Source: WRGA01 sp031553395 (GTDB lineage: Bacteria; Bacteroidota; Bacteroidia; Bacteroidales; WRGA01). Taken from it: 64,000 nt of DNA. The notes beneath the pieces were generated by a model. That model was not told the origin of the DNA, ran no database searches, and was given only the letters and a program-made list of their open reading frames with translations. Below are positions 9,377-18,575 of this stretch, piece by piece. The stretch covers positions 62,001-126,000 of the forward strand of contig JAVBLR010000015.1 of assembly GCA_031553395.1 (NCBI GenBank), written 5' to 3'. The position numbers were made by a program, and so were the translations under genes. Each line of letters opens with the position of its first letter. Positions within the stretch are counted from its first letter, which is position 1.

Positions 9377-10421
9377 TATCGAGAATCATATAATTGAAAA
9401 AAAAGCAACTATCAAAGATGCGTTAATTTGTTTAAATCAGCTTTCCGACAGAGTGCTTACTTTATTTGTTATGGAGGATAAGAAAATGCTCGGAACAGTA
9501 ACAGATGGAGATATTCGCAGAGCATTGGTAAAAGATATTCGATTGGATGATTGTGTGGAAAAAATCATGAATACTGATTTCAAATATATTCATCCGAAAG
9601 AAAATGATATTCAAAAGATTCGAACCTTAAAAAAATTAGACATACAATTACTACCTTGCCTTAACGAAAAAGGTGAATTACTGAAAATATACAACCTTCG
9701 GCAAAAAAAATCATTATTGCCGGTGGATGCCGTTCTTATGGCTGGTGGAAAAGGAGAACGCCTCCGTCCGTTAACAGAGAAAACGCCGAAACCGTTACTA
9801 CCTGTTGGTAATAAAACAATTATTGATTATAATGTCGATAATCTTATTTCTTATGGAGTCGAAAACATTTATGTGATAACAAATTATCTGGCTGAACAAA
9901 TCGAGCAACATTTTGAACAAGAACGTCATGATGTAAAAGTAAGATGCATTCGTGAAAAAGATTACTTGGGAACCATTGCTTCGGTAAACCTTATCGAATC
10001 GCCGGATAATGAGAATGTGTTGGTTATGAATTCCGATTTATTTACCAATATCGATTATGAGGATTTTTATCGTTACTTTAAAGAAAAAGACGCTGATATG
10101 TTAGCGGCAGCAATTCCTTATTCCATAAATATTCCTTATGGTATTTTTGAATTGGAAGGAAGAAATGTCAAGAATATCAACGAAAAACCCACTTACAATT
10201 ATTATGCAAATGCAGGTATTTACCTAATAAAAAAAGAATTACTAAAACTTATCCCCAATAATACAGTGTTTAACGCCACCGATTTCATGGATTTATTAAT
10301 CTCAAAAGGAAAAGCAGTCATGCGTTATCCGCTGATAGGTTATTGGATCGACATCGGTAATCCTGATGAATATAAAAAAGCGCAAGATTTTGCAAAACAT
10401 ATAGAAAAAGAGAATGATTGA
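9369..10421 (+). CDS. CBS-domain sugar-1-phosphate nucleotidyltransferase (PtmE-like)
   Basis: A 350-residue fusion. Residues 1-115 form a CBS-domain pair (LFVMEDKKMLGTVTDGDIRR is typical) and residues 120-345 a nucleotidyltransferase (VLMAGGKGERLRPLTEKT, then PKPLLPVGNK and VMNSDLF). The same architecture is known from PtmE, the glucosamine-1-phosphate guanylyltransferase that starts the Campylobacter legionaminic acid route. Its presence suggests GDP-linked intermediates here (inference). Overlaps of 8 nt on the legG side and 8 nt on the legF side indicate one transcript. Confidence 0.82.
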   Translation: MYNIENHIIEKKATIKDALICLNQLSDRVLTLFVMEDKKMLGTVTDGDIRRALVKDIRLDDCVEKIMNTDFKYIHPKENDIQKIRTLKKLDIQLLPCLNEKGELLKIYNLRQKKSLLPVDAVLMAGGKGERLRPLTEKTPKPLLPVGNKTIIDYNVDNLISYGVENIYVITNYLAEQIEQHFEQERHDVKVRCIREKDYLGTIASVNLIESPDNENVLVMNSDLFTNIDYEDFYRYFKEKDADMLAAAIPYSINIPYGIFELEGRNVKNINEKPTYNYYANAGIYLIKKELLKLIPNNTVFNATDFMDLLISKGKAVMRYPLIGYWIDIGNPDEYKKAQDFAKHIEKEND

Positions 10422-11118
10422 TAAAAAGAGAATTTTGTGTGTAATTCCCGCACGAGGAGGAAGTAAAGGAATTCCGCACAAAAACATAAAAGAATTGGCG
10501 GGCAAACCGCTTATCTATTATTCCATTGATATTGCACGTCAAATAGTCGATGATACGGATATTTGTGTAACAACAGATGATAACGAAATCATTGAAACAG
10601 TAAAGCAGATTGGGCTGAATGTCCCGTTTATACGTCCTGCCGAATTGGCTTCAGACCAATCGGGAACATATGAAGTTCTGTTACACGCTTTACAACATTA
10701 TGAAAATCAAGGCATTTGTTATGACATCTTGTTGCTTCTTCAACCAACATCTCCCTTTCGCTTGAAAAAGCACATAGAAGAAGCTTTGTCTCTTTACAAT
10801 GAGGATTGCGACATGGTTGTATCTGTAAAAGAATCTCCTTCTAATCCATATTATAATCTATTTGAAGAAAATCCGACCGGTTATCTGCAAATTGCAAAAG
10901 GCGAAGGTAAATTTACCCGCAGGCAAGATGCTCCTAAAGTTTGGGAGTATAATGGTTCAATTTATGTAATTAATATTCAATCATTAAAGCGTATGCCATT
11001 GTCGGATTTTTCCAAACGAATAAAATATCCGATGGACGATATCTTTTCTGTAGATATTGATACTCCATTGGATTGGTTGATGGCAGAAAGTATCCTAAAA
11101 TCAAAACAATTACAATGA
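10414..11118 (+). CDS. legF: CMP-nonulosonate (legionaminate) cytidylyltransferase
   Basis: A 234-residue NeuA-family enzyme. The CTP-binding opening is VIPARGGSKGIPHKNI, followed by LLQPTSPFR near residue 110 and the metal-binding end VDIDTPLDW near residue 215. It activates the nonulosonic acid as the CMP derivative for transfer. It completes the B-C-I-G-E-F set in this operon and overlaps the next gene by 4 nt. Confidence 0.87.
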   Translation: MIDKKRILCVIPARGGSKGIPHKNIKELAGKPLIYYSIDIARQIVDDTDICVTTDDNEIIETVKQIGLNVPFIRPAELASDQSGTYEVLLHALQHYENQGICYDILLLLQPTSPFRLKKHIEEALSLYNEDCDMVVSVKESPSNPYYNLFEENPTGYLQIAKGEGKFTRRQDAPKVWEYNGSIYVINIQSLKRMPLSDFSKRIKYPMDDIFSVDIDTPLDWLMAESILKSKQLQ

Positions 11119-11999
11119 ACCAACTGAAGGATTTTATAAATCAGCTTTCGGAAACTTGCATTTCTTTTCTGCGGATTTTGTTTTCGAAAATAAAGTCATC
11201 CGAATTAAAACAGGTTAAAGCCTATTCATCAACCTGTTATGTTTTTGGAAACGGGCCTTCATTAGCAAAAGATATAAAAGATAATTTGGAATATTTTCAG
11301 GATAAAGATATTTTTGTTGTAAATAGTTATGTTTTAACCGATTATTTTTCAACAACTCGTCCTACATTTTATTGTTTGATAGACCCTGCCTATTTTGAAA
11401 ATTCTCATCCGAATAAATCTACATTCGACCTTATTCAGCGGTGTCTTAAAGCATTATTGGAAAAAACAACATGGAAAATGTATTTGGTTATTCCCAATAA
11501 TAAATCTTACAAAAGGAGAATGAAGGAATATTTTAGTTCTAATAAGAATATTGAAATACTTCCCATTTGTACAACAAGCATTGGAGGTTTTGAATGGTTT
11601 AGAGACATTGCCTATAAGCATAATTGGGGAATGCCGGCTCCCCGAACTGTCGTGATTGCAGCTATTTTTCTTCCGGTTAATTTAGGATACAAAGAAATAA
11701 CTGTATTGGGCATTGATCATTCATGGCATAAAAATTTGTATGTAGATGAGAATAACGATCTTTTCTTAATGGATGAACATTTTTATGAACCTAATCCTCA
11801 AAACTTGCACAAAATTATCAATCTGAAAACAGGGCAAAGTTCTACAGTTCATGAACAACTTCGCAGTGCAGCACGGGCGATGGAGTCTCATCATCTTCTC
11901 AATGAATATGCCAAAACATGCGGCTGTAAAATATATAATGCTAGTTCTACCTCATTTGTTGATGCTTATAAACGGCGCAAAATCGAATTTGATTCATGA
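11115..11999 (+). CDS. GNGPSL-motif protein, candidate nonulosonic acid glycosyltransferase
   Basis: 294 residues from the ATG at 11115, which overlaps the legF stop (ATGA); an in-frame TTG at 11073 lies inside legF. The N-terminal third carries CYVFGNGPSLAKDIKDN and then VVNSYVLTDYF. This GNGPS-type nucleotide-binding turn is shared by DUF115/MptE-like Maf proteins and by GT42 sialyltransferases such as CstII. A later block (GYKEITVLGIDHSWH near residue 200) also fits DUF115-type proteins. Directly following the CMP-sugar synthetase, it is a good candidate for the transferase that uses CMP-legionaminate (inference). A glycan-editing role cannot be excluded. Confidence 0.62.
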   Translation: MNQLKDFINQLSETCISFLRILFSKIKSSELKQVKAYSSTCYVFGNGPSLAKDIKDNLEYFQDKDIFVVNSYVLTDYFSTTRPTFYCLIDPAYFENSHPNKSTFDLIQRCLKALLEKTTWKMYLVIPNNKSYKRRMKEYFSSNKNIEILPICTTSIGGFEWFRDIAYKHNWGMPAPRTVVIAAIFLPVNLGYKEITVLGIDHSWHKNLYVDENNDLFLMDEHFYEPNPQNLHKIINLKTGQSSTVHEQLRSAARAMESHHLLNEYAKTCGCKIYNASSTSFVDAYKRRKIEFDS

Positions 12000-13264
12000 A
12001 AGTTGTCATTGTAAATACCTCTGAACGCACTGGTGGAGCTGCTGTTGCTGCAAATCGCCTGATGAAAGCTTTACGAAAATCAGGCATTGACGCATCTATG
12101 CTGGTAAGGGATAAGCAATCAGATGACGAGAATGTTATTTCGGTTAATACATCATGGGTAAAACGTAAAATCAATTTTATACGTTTTGTTTGGGAAAGGA
12201 TTGTTATTTTTATCAATAATGGGTTTGATAGAAAAAATCTTTTTGCAGTTTCGATTGCTAATACGGGAACTGATATTAGCAAACTCCCAATTATAAAAAA
12301 TGCAGATATTATTCATATTCATTGGATAAATCAAGGTTTTTTGTCATTGAAGGATATTCAAAAATTAGTTCAAACAGGGAAACCTATTGTATGGACAATG
12401 CACGATATGTGGCCTTGTACGGGAATTTGCCACCATGCTCATGAATGTACAAGTTATATTGAACAATGTGGAAATTGTTATTATTTAAATTCCAATAGCA
12501 AAGAAGACTTATCTCATACTATTTGGAAAAAAAAACAAAATGTAAGTTATAAAAATATTCAATTTGTTGCGGTTAGTAATTGGCTACAAGATATTTTAAA
12601 AATGAGCTCTCTGACTAATGCTTCAAATTCTCAAACTATTCCTAATTTAATTGATATTAATCTTTTTAATCCAATAGATAAAAAGATTGCAAGAAAAGAA
12701 TTAGGATGGAAAAGTGATACTAAGATTATTTTGATGGGTGCAGCAAAATTAAACGATCCCATAAAAGGTTTCAATTATTTAAGAGAATCCATCTCATTTT
12801 TAACAACTTACACAGAAGAAGAATCTTATTTAATTGTATTATTTGGAGAAATAAAAGATAATCCTAATTTCTTGAGTGATTTACCTGTTCCATATGTTCA
12901 TTTAGGAGTATTATCTGATGTAAAATATATAGCCCAGCTATATCAAGCTGCAGATATTACTGTTGTTCCTTCCTTGTATGAAACTTTCGGACAAACAATT
13001 ATCGAAGCTATGGCATGTGGTTGCCCTGTAGTTAGTTTCAATAACAGCGGTCAAACGGATATCATCGACCATAAAAAAAATGGATATTTGGCAGAATATA
13101 AATCATCCGAAGATTTAGCAAAAGGAATCCATTGGACGCTATTTGAAGCTGATTACAATTTATTGTCAAAAAAAGCCCGAGAAAAGGTTGCAGACTTTTA
13201 TTCGGAAAAAATAGTGGCTAATAAATATGAAGAAATGTATAAAGAATTTATATACGACAAATAA
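11996..13264 (+). CDS. Family 4 glycosyltransferase
   Basis: A 422-residue GT-B enzyme. The N-terminal domain opens with VVIVNTSERTGGAAVAANRL and contains IHIHWINQGF. The C-terminal donor-binding domain has VVPSLYETFGQTIIEAMACG near residue 325, the usual EX7E-type region of GT4 enzymes. Several cysteines near residues 140-160 are typical of a cys-rich GT4 subgroup seen in Bacteroidota polysaccharide loci. It overlaps the preceding gene by 4 nt and ends the forward glycan operon. Confidence 0.87.
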   Translation: MKVVIVNTSERTGGAAVAANRLMKALRKSGIDASMLVRDKQSDDENVISVNTSWVKRKINFIRFVWERIVIFINNGFDRKNLFAVSIANTGTDISKLPIIKNADIIHIHWINQGFLSLKDIQKLVQTGKPIVWTMHDMWPCTGICHHAHECTSYIEQCGNCYYLNSNSKEDLSHTIWKKKQNVSYKNIQFVAVSNWLQDILKMSSLTNASNSQTIPNLIDINLFNPIDKKIARKELGWKSDTKIILMGAAKLNDPIKGFNYLRESISFLTTYTEEESYLIVLFGEIKDNPNFLSDLPVPYVHLGVLSDVKYIAQLYQAADITVVPSLYETFGQTIIEAMACGCPVVSFNNSGQTDIIDHKKNGYLAEYKSSEDLAKGIHWTLFEADYNLLSKKAREKVADFYSEKIVANKYEEMYKEFIYDK

Positions 13265-13327
13265 ATCAAGATTCAAATTATGTCCGAAATTAGAAATATA
13301 CTATTATCACAAGCAAAAAAGATAATT

Positions 13328-14224
13328 TTACCTCGACCCAATATACAAAAACATCATTCCCAACAACACCAACGCCAAATCCAACGCTTTACTTTTCAGA
13401 TTCCTTTCATGGAAAAATATTGCTCCAGCAACAAACGTAACTACAACGCCGCTGCGCCGTATCATCGAAACAATTGAAATCATTGCATCCGGATAACTTA
13501 ATGCATAGAAATATGCAAAATCGGCCAAACAAAGGAACAATGAAATAAAAAAGATTTGCCAGCGCCATTCAAACGGATTCCTTTTCCGTACCGGATACCA
13601 CATAACAACCAAGATTACACACATGATAAGAAATTGGTAAAAATTATACCAAACTTGTACGGTCATCCGGTCGAATCGTTCCATTAGGAATTTGTCGTAT
13701 AACCCACTTGCTGCACCGGTAATCGTTGCCAAAACCATGAAAAAAATCCATTTGTTGTGAGCAAAATGAATACCTTCCTTTTTCCCGGCTTTTGATAATA
13801 AGAAAAAAGATATAATTGTTAAAGAAACTCCTATCCATTGATACAAATTCAATGTCTCGGAAAAAATAATGATAGCTCCCAATAATGTTAAAACCGGTTG
13901 GGTTGCTTTAATAGATGAAGAAATAGTCAAAGGCAAGTGCTTCAAAGCAAAGTAGGCAAAAATCCACGATGACAGCACAATACATGCTTTGAGAAATACA
14001 TACAAATGTGCGGTAAAATCTACACGAGGAACGAATAATATCGAATTTTCCAAATAAGACGGCGCATAAAACGAAATCAGTACAAATGGCAGAAATATCA
14101 AACTGCAAAACAATGTATTAAGGAATAATACCGGAATAACCGCATTTTTCGTCAATGACGATTTCTTGAATACATCATAACAACCCAATAAAAATGCCGA
14201 AAGAAAAGCCAGACTTAACCACAT
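13328..14224 (-). CDS. EamA/DMT-family membrane transporter
   Basis: 298 residues with ten predicted membrane helices in two homologous halves. The N-terminal half begins LAFLSAFLLGCYDVFKK and ends near KATQPVLTLLGAIIIFSE. The second half ends VVVTFVAGAIFFHERNLKSKALDLALVLLG, the usual EamA closing motif. Substrate unknown; family members export amino acids, nucleotide sugars or metabolites. It converges with the glycan operon, so co-regulation is not implied. A repeat arm begins immediately upstream of its start codon. Confidence 0.85.
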   Translation of the reverse strand: MWLSLAFLSAFLLGCYDVFKKSSLTKNAVIPVLFLNTLFCSLIFLPFVLISFYAPSYLENSILFVPRVDFTAHLYVFLKACIVLSSWIFAYFALKHLPLTISSSIKATQPVLTLLGAIIIFSETLNLYQWIGVSLTIISFFLLSKAGKKEGIHFAHNKWIFFMVLATITGAASGLYDKFLMERFDRMTVQVWYNFYQFLIMCVILVVMWYPVRKRNPFEWRWQIFFISLFLCLADFAYFYALSYPDAMISIVSMIRRSGVVVTFVAGAIFFHERNLKSKALDLALVLLGMMFLYIGSR

Positions 14225-14225
14225 T

Positions 14226-14262
14226 TTAGTTAAAAGTTAAGAGTTAAAAGTTAAGAGTTGAT
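14226..14262. repeat. Word repeat GTTAAAAGTTAAGAG (single arm)
   Basis: Four tandem AGTTAAAAG/AGTTAAGAG words in the short space between the EamA gene and acpH. No good complementary arm follows, so this is a half-element. Confidence 0.7.
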
Positions 14263-14305
14263 GTGGTTTCACGAGATTAAGATGCGGTTGATGGATTTTT
14301 ACCTT

Positions 14306-14893
14306 TTACTTTAATTGTTTTATCTTCTCGGAAGTAAAAGATTGTATTTCTGAGATAAAGGTTTCGAATTCAGTTTGGAATGCTGTGTAATTCTCTTTCA
14401 GCACTTGCATTGCTTCGTCCGTTTTATCAGGGAAGCTTGTATGCCTCGACATAATTGACAAAGAATTACTTAATCCCGAAAAATTTGCATACGATTGTAA
14501 TCGCTTGTGTTTTATCAGAAACGGAAGAAACAATTTTACATCCCAAGGAATATTCATCCAGTTTTTTAGTAAAGTTTTATAGCAATATCCAGCAAAATCA
14601 TTTAATTCTACCGATGAATAATCATTGAAATTTGCGGCCAGAAAATGGTCGTAAAAAATATCTCCGGCGACTCCGGCATATTTACCATAAACCGGACGAA
14701 GTTTCTGAATGCTTTCTTTCACTGCCGGATGTTTATCGGAAAATTCATCGATAGCACGGTGCAAAAAAATACCTTGTGCAATTCCGGGAGAATAATCATA
14801 TACCTTATTTCCTTTTACATTATCGGCGATAAAGTTGCCAACAATCAGACTTTCATCATTCTCCGAAAGATATAAATGCATCAAATAATTCAT
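14306..14893 (-). CDS. acpH: Acyl carrier protein phosphodiesterase (AcpH/DUF479)
   Basis: 195 residues, the normal length. The opening MNYLMHLYLS, VGNFIADNVKG near residue 20, GIFLHRAIDEFSDKHP near residue 42 and GDIFYDHFLA near residue 78 are the conserved metal-binding blocks of AcpH, an HD-like phosphodiesterase. It removes the phosphopantetheine arm from acyl carrier protein in the cytosol. It is divergent from the YhcC-like gene, with a quasi-palindrome between the two. Confidence 0.85.
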   Translation of the reverse strand: MNYLMHLYLSENDESLIVGNFIADNVKGNKVYDYSPGIAQGIFLHRAIDEFSDKHPAVKESIQKLRPVYGKYAGVAGDIFYDHFLAANFNDYSSVELNDFAGYCYKTLLKNWMNIPWDVKLFLPFLIKHKRLQSYANFSGLSNSLSIMSRHTSFPDKTDEAMQVLKENYTAFQTEFETFISEIQSFTSEKIKQLK

Positions 14894-14922
14894 GCTGCAA
14901 AGATAATATAAACTACCTTTGT

Positions 14923-15016
14923 AGTTAAGAGTTAAAAGTTAAGAGTTAAGAATTTATAAATAATCATCAAAATCTCTGACTTTCAACTCTTAACTTTTAA
15001 CTCTTAATTCTTAACT
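14923..15016. repeat. Quasi-palindrome, word GTTAAGAGTTAAAAG
   Basis: Left arm 14923-14954 and right arm 14985-15016, loop about 30 nt. The left arm and the reverse complement of the right arm share an exact run of more than 20 bases, but with a register shift of one word. It fills the space between the divergent acpH and YhcC-like genes. Confidence 0.85.
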
Positions 15017-15019
15017 GTA

Positions 15020-15937
15020 TTGTACAACGATTTAAGCGTTCTTCTACGCAAATATTTTGACGGGAAAGTTCAAAAAATTTCCGTTCATGCCGGATTTACT
15101 TGTCCCAATAGAGACGGAAGTAAAGGCGTTGGTGGTTGTACTTATTGCAATAATCAGACATTCAGTCCCGAATATTGCCTGACGGAAAAATCGGTTTCCG
15201 AACAATTAAACGATGGCGTTCGATTCTTTTCCCGGAAATATCCCGAAATGAAATATTTGGCTTATTTTCAATCGTATACGAATACATATTCCGATTTACA
15301 AACATTGATTGATAAATACGAAGAAGCACTTCATTTTCCGGGAGTTGTCGGATTAATTATCGGAACTCGTCCCGACTGTATGCCGAATGATTTGTTGGAC
15401 TATCTGCAAAAATTAACAAAATCGACATTTCTGTTAGTTGAATATGGTGTGGAATCGACATGCGACAAAACATTGGAATATATCAATCGTGGACATACAT
15501 ACTCCGAAGTGGTAGAAGCTGTAAATAAAACAGCATCCAACGGAATTTTAACCGGAGCACATCTTATTTTGGGACTACCGGGAGAAAACTGGGAAATGAT
15601 ATTAAATCATGCCACCGAAATATCTAAATTGCCTTTAACAACTGTGAAATTGCATCAACTTCAATTAATACGCGGAACCCGAATGGTGCAACAATACAAG
15701 GAAAATCCCAAATTATTTCATTTTTACACAGTCGATGAATACATCGATTTAGCAATTGATTTTGTAGAAAGACTTAATCCAAATTTTATTATCGAACGGT
15801 TTGTTTCCCAATCACCCAAAGAATTACTTATTTATCCCGACTGGGGCTTAAAAAACTTCGAATTTACCGCCAAACTCGAAAAACGCATGAAGGAACGAGA
15901 TACTTGGCAAGGAAAACTTTATCAAATTAAGAGTTAA
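15020..15937 (+). CDS. YhcC-like radical SAM protein (TIGR01212 type)
   Basis: 305 residues from a TTG at 15020. An in-frame stop lies 12 nt upstream, so the TTG is the only start that keeps the conserved opening MYNDLSVLLRKYF. The Fe-S cluster motif is CPNRDGSKGVGGCTYC (CX11CX2C), typical of the YhcC group, followed by AYFQSYTNTY and LIIGTRPDCMP. Family members are radical SAM enzymes of uncertain function, often linked to tRNA or redox phenotypes. The stop codon and last residues (QIKS) come from the repeat that follows. Confidence 0.83.
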   Translation: MYNDLSVLLRKYFDGKVQKISVHAGFTCPNRDGSKGVGGCTYCNNQTFSPEYCLTEKSVSEQLNDGVRFFSRKYPEMKYLAYFQSYTNTYSDLQTLIDKYEEALHFPGVVGLIIGTRPDCMPNDLLDYLQKLTKSTFLLVEYGVESTCDKTLEYINRGHTYSEVVEAVNKTASNGILTGAHLILGLPGENWEMILNHATEISKLPLTTVKLHQLQLIRGTRMVQQYKENPKLFHFYTVDEYIDLAIDFVERLNPNFIIERFVSQSPKELLIYPDWGLKNFEFTAKLEKRMKERDTWQGKLYQIKS

Positions 15938-16002
15938 AAATTAAGGATTAAATTTCTCTCTCATCTTAAATTCTTAACTCTTAATTTTTAATTCTTAATT
16001 TA
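15924..16002. repeat. Quasi-palindrome, words AATTAAGAGTTAAAAATTAAG
   Basis: Left arm 15924-15951, right arm 15965-16002. It lies between convergent genes and contains both stop codons: that of the YhcC-like gene in the left arm and that of manA at the edge of the right arm. Confidence 0.85.
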
Positions 16003-16974
16003 ACTATGCGTTTCCAACAATTTTACTTCTTCGATTGCTTCGATTTTCACATTTTTACAAGAAGCCGGTAATAAAACAGTTTCTCCTTGACGAATGGAAA
16101 TAGAAAAACCATTATCATCCGTTAAATCGCATTTTCCTGATAAACAAATATAAATTTTGAAACTATCCTGATTGGAGAAATCTCTTGTAAGGTTGGATTT
16201 TAAATGTAATAAACTTGTATGAAAATAATTACAATCGACTAAATTTACAGGAACATCTATTTTATCCTGATAATCGGTTTTGTAATTATCATATACATTA
16301 TAATCAATCGCATCTTTGGCCAATTCCGTATGTAATTCGCGGGAATTGCCTTGGGTATCTTTCCTGTTGTAATCATAGATACGATACGTAATGTCCGAAG
16401 TTTGTTGGATTTCAGCAATAAATGTTCCGCTACCAATTGCATGAACACGTCCTGCAGGAAGAAAAAATACATCGCCTGCCGATATTTGATATTTTTGCAA
16501 AGTATCGGTAAATGTATTGTTTTCAACAGTTTTAATATATTCATCGGGAGTAATTTTTTTAGAAAATCCCGAATACAAACTAGCATTATCTTCGGCTGAA
16601 ATAACATACCACATCTCGGTTTTCCCAAAACTATTGTGGCGTTTTCTTGCCAATTCATCATCCGGATGAACCTGAATCGATAAATCATCCCGCGCATCAA
16701 TAAATTTGATTAACAACGGAAACTGTCCGCCATATTGTTGCAAATTCTTTTCACCAATTAATTCTTTTCCGAATATTTGGATAAGTTCTTCCAAGTTTTT
16801 TCCTTTCAGTTCACCATTAGCAACAACCGAAACATTGTTTTTTACATGCGATATTTCCCAACTTTCGCCAATACCATCCTGTATTGGATTGATATTTTTA
16901 AACTTGCAAATATCATTTCCACCCCAAATGGTGGATTTTAAAATAGGTTTGAATTTTAAAGGATAGAGTTTCAT
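16000..16974 (-). CDS. manA: Mannose-6-phosphate isomerase, class I
   Basis: 324 residues, the short type I form. The zinc site is made by SIQVHPDDE near residue 103, FGKTEMWYV, and AGRVHAIGSGTFIAEIQQTS near residue 180, then YRIYDYNR. It interconverts mannose-6-P and fructose-6-P and can feed GDP-mannose synthesis for surface glycans. It overlaps the upstream lpdA gene by 4 nt (ATGA), so the two are co-transcribed, although no metabolic link is obvious. Confidence 0.92.
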   Translation of the reverse strand: MKLYPLKFKPILKSTIWGGNDICKFKNINPIQDGIGESWEISHVKNNVSVVANGELKGKNLEELIQIFGKELIGEKNLQQYGGQFPLLIKFIDARDDLSIQVHPDDELARKRHNSFGKTEMWYVISAEDNASLYSGFSKKITPDEYIKTVENNTFTDTLQKYQISAGDVFFLPAGRVHAIGSGTFIAEIQQTSDITYRIYDYNRKDTQGNSRELHTELAKDAIDYNVYDNYKTDYQDKIDVPVNLVDCNYFHTSLLHLKSNLTRDFSNQDSFKIYICLSGKCDLTDDNGFSISIRQGETVLLPASCKNVKIEAIEEVKLLETHS

Positions 16975-18323
16975 ATATAAAGTGTTTCTTTCAATATTTC
17001 ATGAACAGTAGGATGAGGAAAAACAATCCTTTTCCATTGTTCTATATTCATTTTAGCTTCAATTGCCATTGTTGCAACTGTAATAAATTCCGAAGAAGGG
17101 TTTCCTAATAAATGAACGCCTTTAATTGTTTCATTTTCATCAATCAAGATTTTACAAACTCCGTTGCTCCCTTCATTTTCGGCAACAAATCTACCTGAGA
17201 AAGCCATCGGCAATTTTAAACATTTGTATGAAATTCCTTTTTTCTGCAACTGTTCTTCCGTATAGCCGACACCTGCAATTTCTGGATTTGTATAAACAAT
17301 TGCAGGAATAGCTTGATAAGACATCTCGTCCGATTTTCCCAAAATATGATTTACTGCAACTTCGGCTTCCCTCGATGCAGTATGAGCTAATAATGAATGT
17401 CCGGTAACATCTCCGCACGCGTATACATCTGGAATTGAGGTTTGCATATAGTTGTTAACCTTAATGTTTCCTTTTGCATCCTTTTCTAAATTAAGATTTT
17501 CAAGTCCGAATGTTTCGGTTCTGGGTTTACGTCCAACGCTCAAAAGAATTTTATCAGCCTGAATTGATATTTGTTTTCCTTCTTCATTTTCAAAAACGAC
17601 ATCTTTATTGCTTACCGAAATTACTTTTGAATGAAGATAAAAATTAATTCCTCGTTTGGCATATTCAGTACGTAACATTGCTGCAAGTTCTTTATCCATT
17701 CCATTGATGATTTCATCCAACATTTCGATAACCGAAACTTTTACGTCAAGACTATTGAAAAACGAAGCAAACTCCATTCCGATTACACCACCACCAATAA
17801 TTATTAAATTAGTAGGCAGTTCTGATGCGGATAATGCTTCTTTGCTTGTCCAAAAATCGACATCATGCAAGCCCTTAATTTGAGGAATTACAGGCAAAGA
17901 ACCTGTACAAATCAATAATTTTTTTGCAAAAAAAGTTTGTCCATTACAAATGATGGAAAAAATATCATTTTTCTTTCCTGAAATAAAACCCTTGCCTTCA
18001 ACAATAGCAATATTATTTTCCCTCATTTTTATTTTGATACCGGCAACAAGCTTACGAATTATCTTGTTTTTTCGCGTCATCATTTTGGCTAAGTCAAATG
18101 AAGCATCATTACTAAAAACAGCATATTTTGATGCAGATCGGATAGTATCTAATATTTTGGCTGAATAAAGTAATGTCTTGGTTGGGATACAACCTTCGTT
18201 CAAGCAAACTCCACCCAATGCTTGTTTTTCAATCAGTAAAACATTCAATCCTGCTACGCCAGCACGTTCGGCAGCTGTATATCCGGCAGGGCCTCCACCT
18301 AAAATGATAATATCGTATAACAT
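16971..18323 (-). CDS. lpdA: Dihydrolipoyl dehydrogenase (E3)
   Basis: 450 residues. The FAD-binding opening is IIILGGGPAGYTAAERA, the redox disulfide is GGVCLNEGCIPTKTLL, the NAD-binding motif is IIGGGVIGMEFASFF near residue 175, and the catalytic His-Glu pair lies in FPHPTVHEILKE at the C-terminus. It reoxidises lipoyl groups of 2-oxoacid dehydrogenase or glycine cleavage complexes. No E1/E2 or gcv genes are next to it here. Length and motifs are complete. Confidence 0.93.
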   Translation of the reverse strand: MLYDIIILGGGPAGYTAAERAGVAGLNVLLIEKQALGGVCLNEGCIPTKTLLYSAKILDTIRSASKYAVFSNDASFDLAKMMTRKNKIIRKLVAGIKIKMRENNIAIVEGKGFISGKKNDIFSIICNGQTFFAKKLLICTGSLPVIPQIKGLHDVDFWTSKEALSASELPTNLIIIGGGVIGMEFASFFNSLDVKVSVIEMLDEIINGMDKELAAMLRTEYAKRGINFYLHSKVISVSNKDVVFENEEGKQISIQADKILLSVGRKPRTETFGLENLNLEKDAKGNIKVNNYMQTSIPDVYACGDVTGHSLLAHTASREAEVAVNHILGKSDEMSYQAIPAIVYTNPEIAGVGYTEEQLQKKGISYKCLKLPMAFSGRFVAENEGSNGVCKILIDENETIKGVHLLGNPSSEFITVATMAIEAKMNIEQWKRIVFPHPTVHEILKETLYI

Positions 18324-18519
18324 ATCTTATATATATCTACCTATTAATTTACTTACCGCATCAAAGTTATTACAAATTTTACAAAAAGCATAACTTCAAT
18401 TAAGCCTAAAATAAGAATGTATTCAGCTCTAATAAAGATTATCTTGACATAAAAAACAATTATCCCAACGATATGAATACCGGACTGTTGTATTATTTAA
18501 CCAAAAATAAGGAGATAAA

Positions 18520-18549
18520 TTTGCAGACAAATAATTTTTTGTATCTTTG
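18520..18549 (+). promoter_or_regulatory. Bacteroidota-type promoter for the DUF177-rpmF-fabH genes
   Basis: TTTG at 18520-18523, an 18-nt spacer and TATCTTTG at 18542-18549 match the TTTG/TAnnTTTG consensus. The DUF177 start codon follows 26 nt later. Confidence 0.7.
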
Positions 18550-18575
18550 CAGGGCTTTTTGAAAAGCTATATCCT

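Noticed and set aside
13280..13477. Plus-strand ORF of 65 codons after the GT4 gene
   Set aside because: It lies antisense to the well-supported EamA transporter gene and has low-complexity, family-free sequence.
14923..15016. CRISPR-like array of short repeats
   Set aside because: Repeat words are 6-10 nt with no unique spacers and no cas genes; this is an inverted word repeat.
18324..18575. tRNA or riboswitch in the lpdA-DUF177 gap
   Set aside because: No cloverleaf arms or conserved riboswitch blocks could be found; only a promoter is supported.
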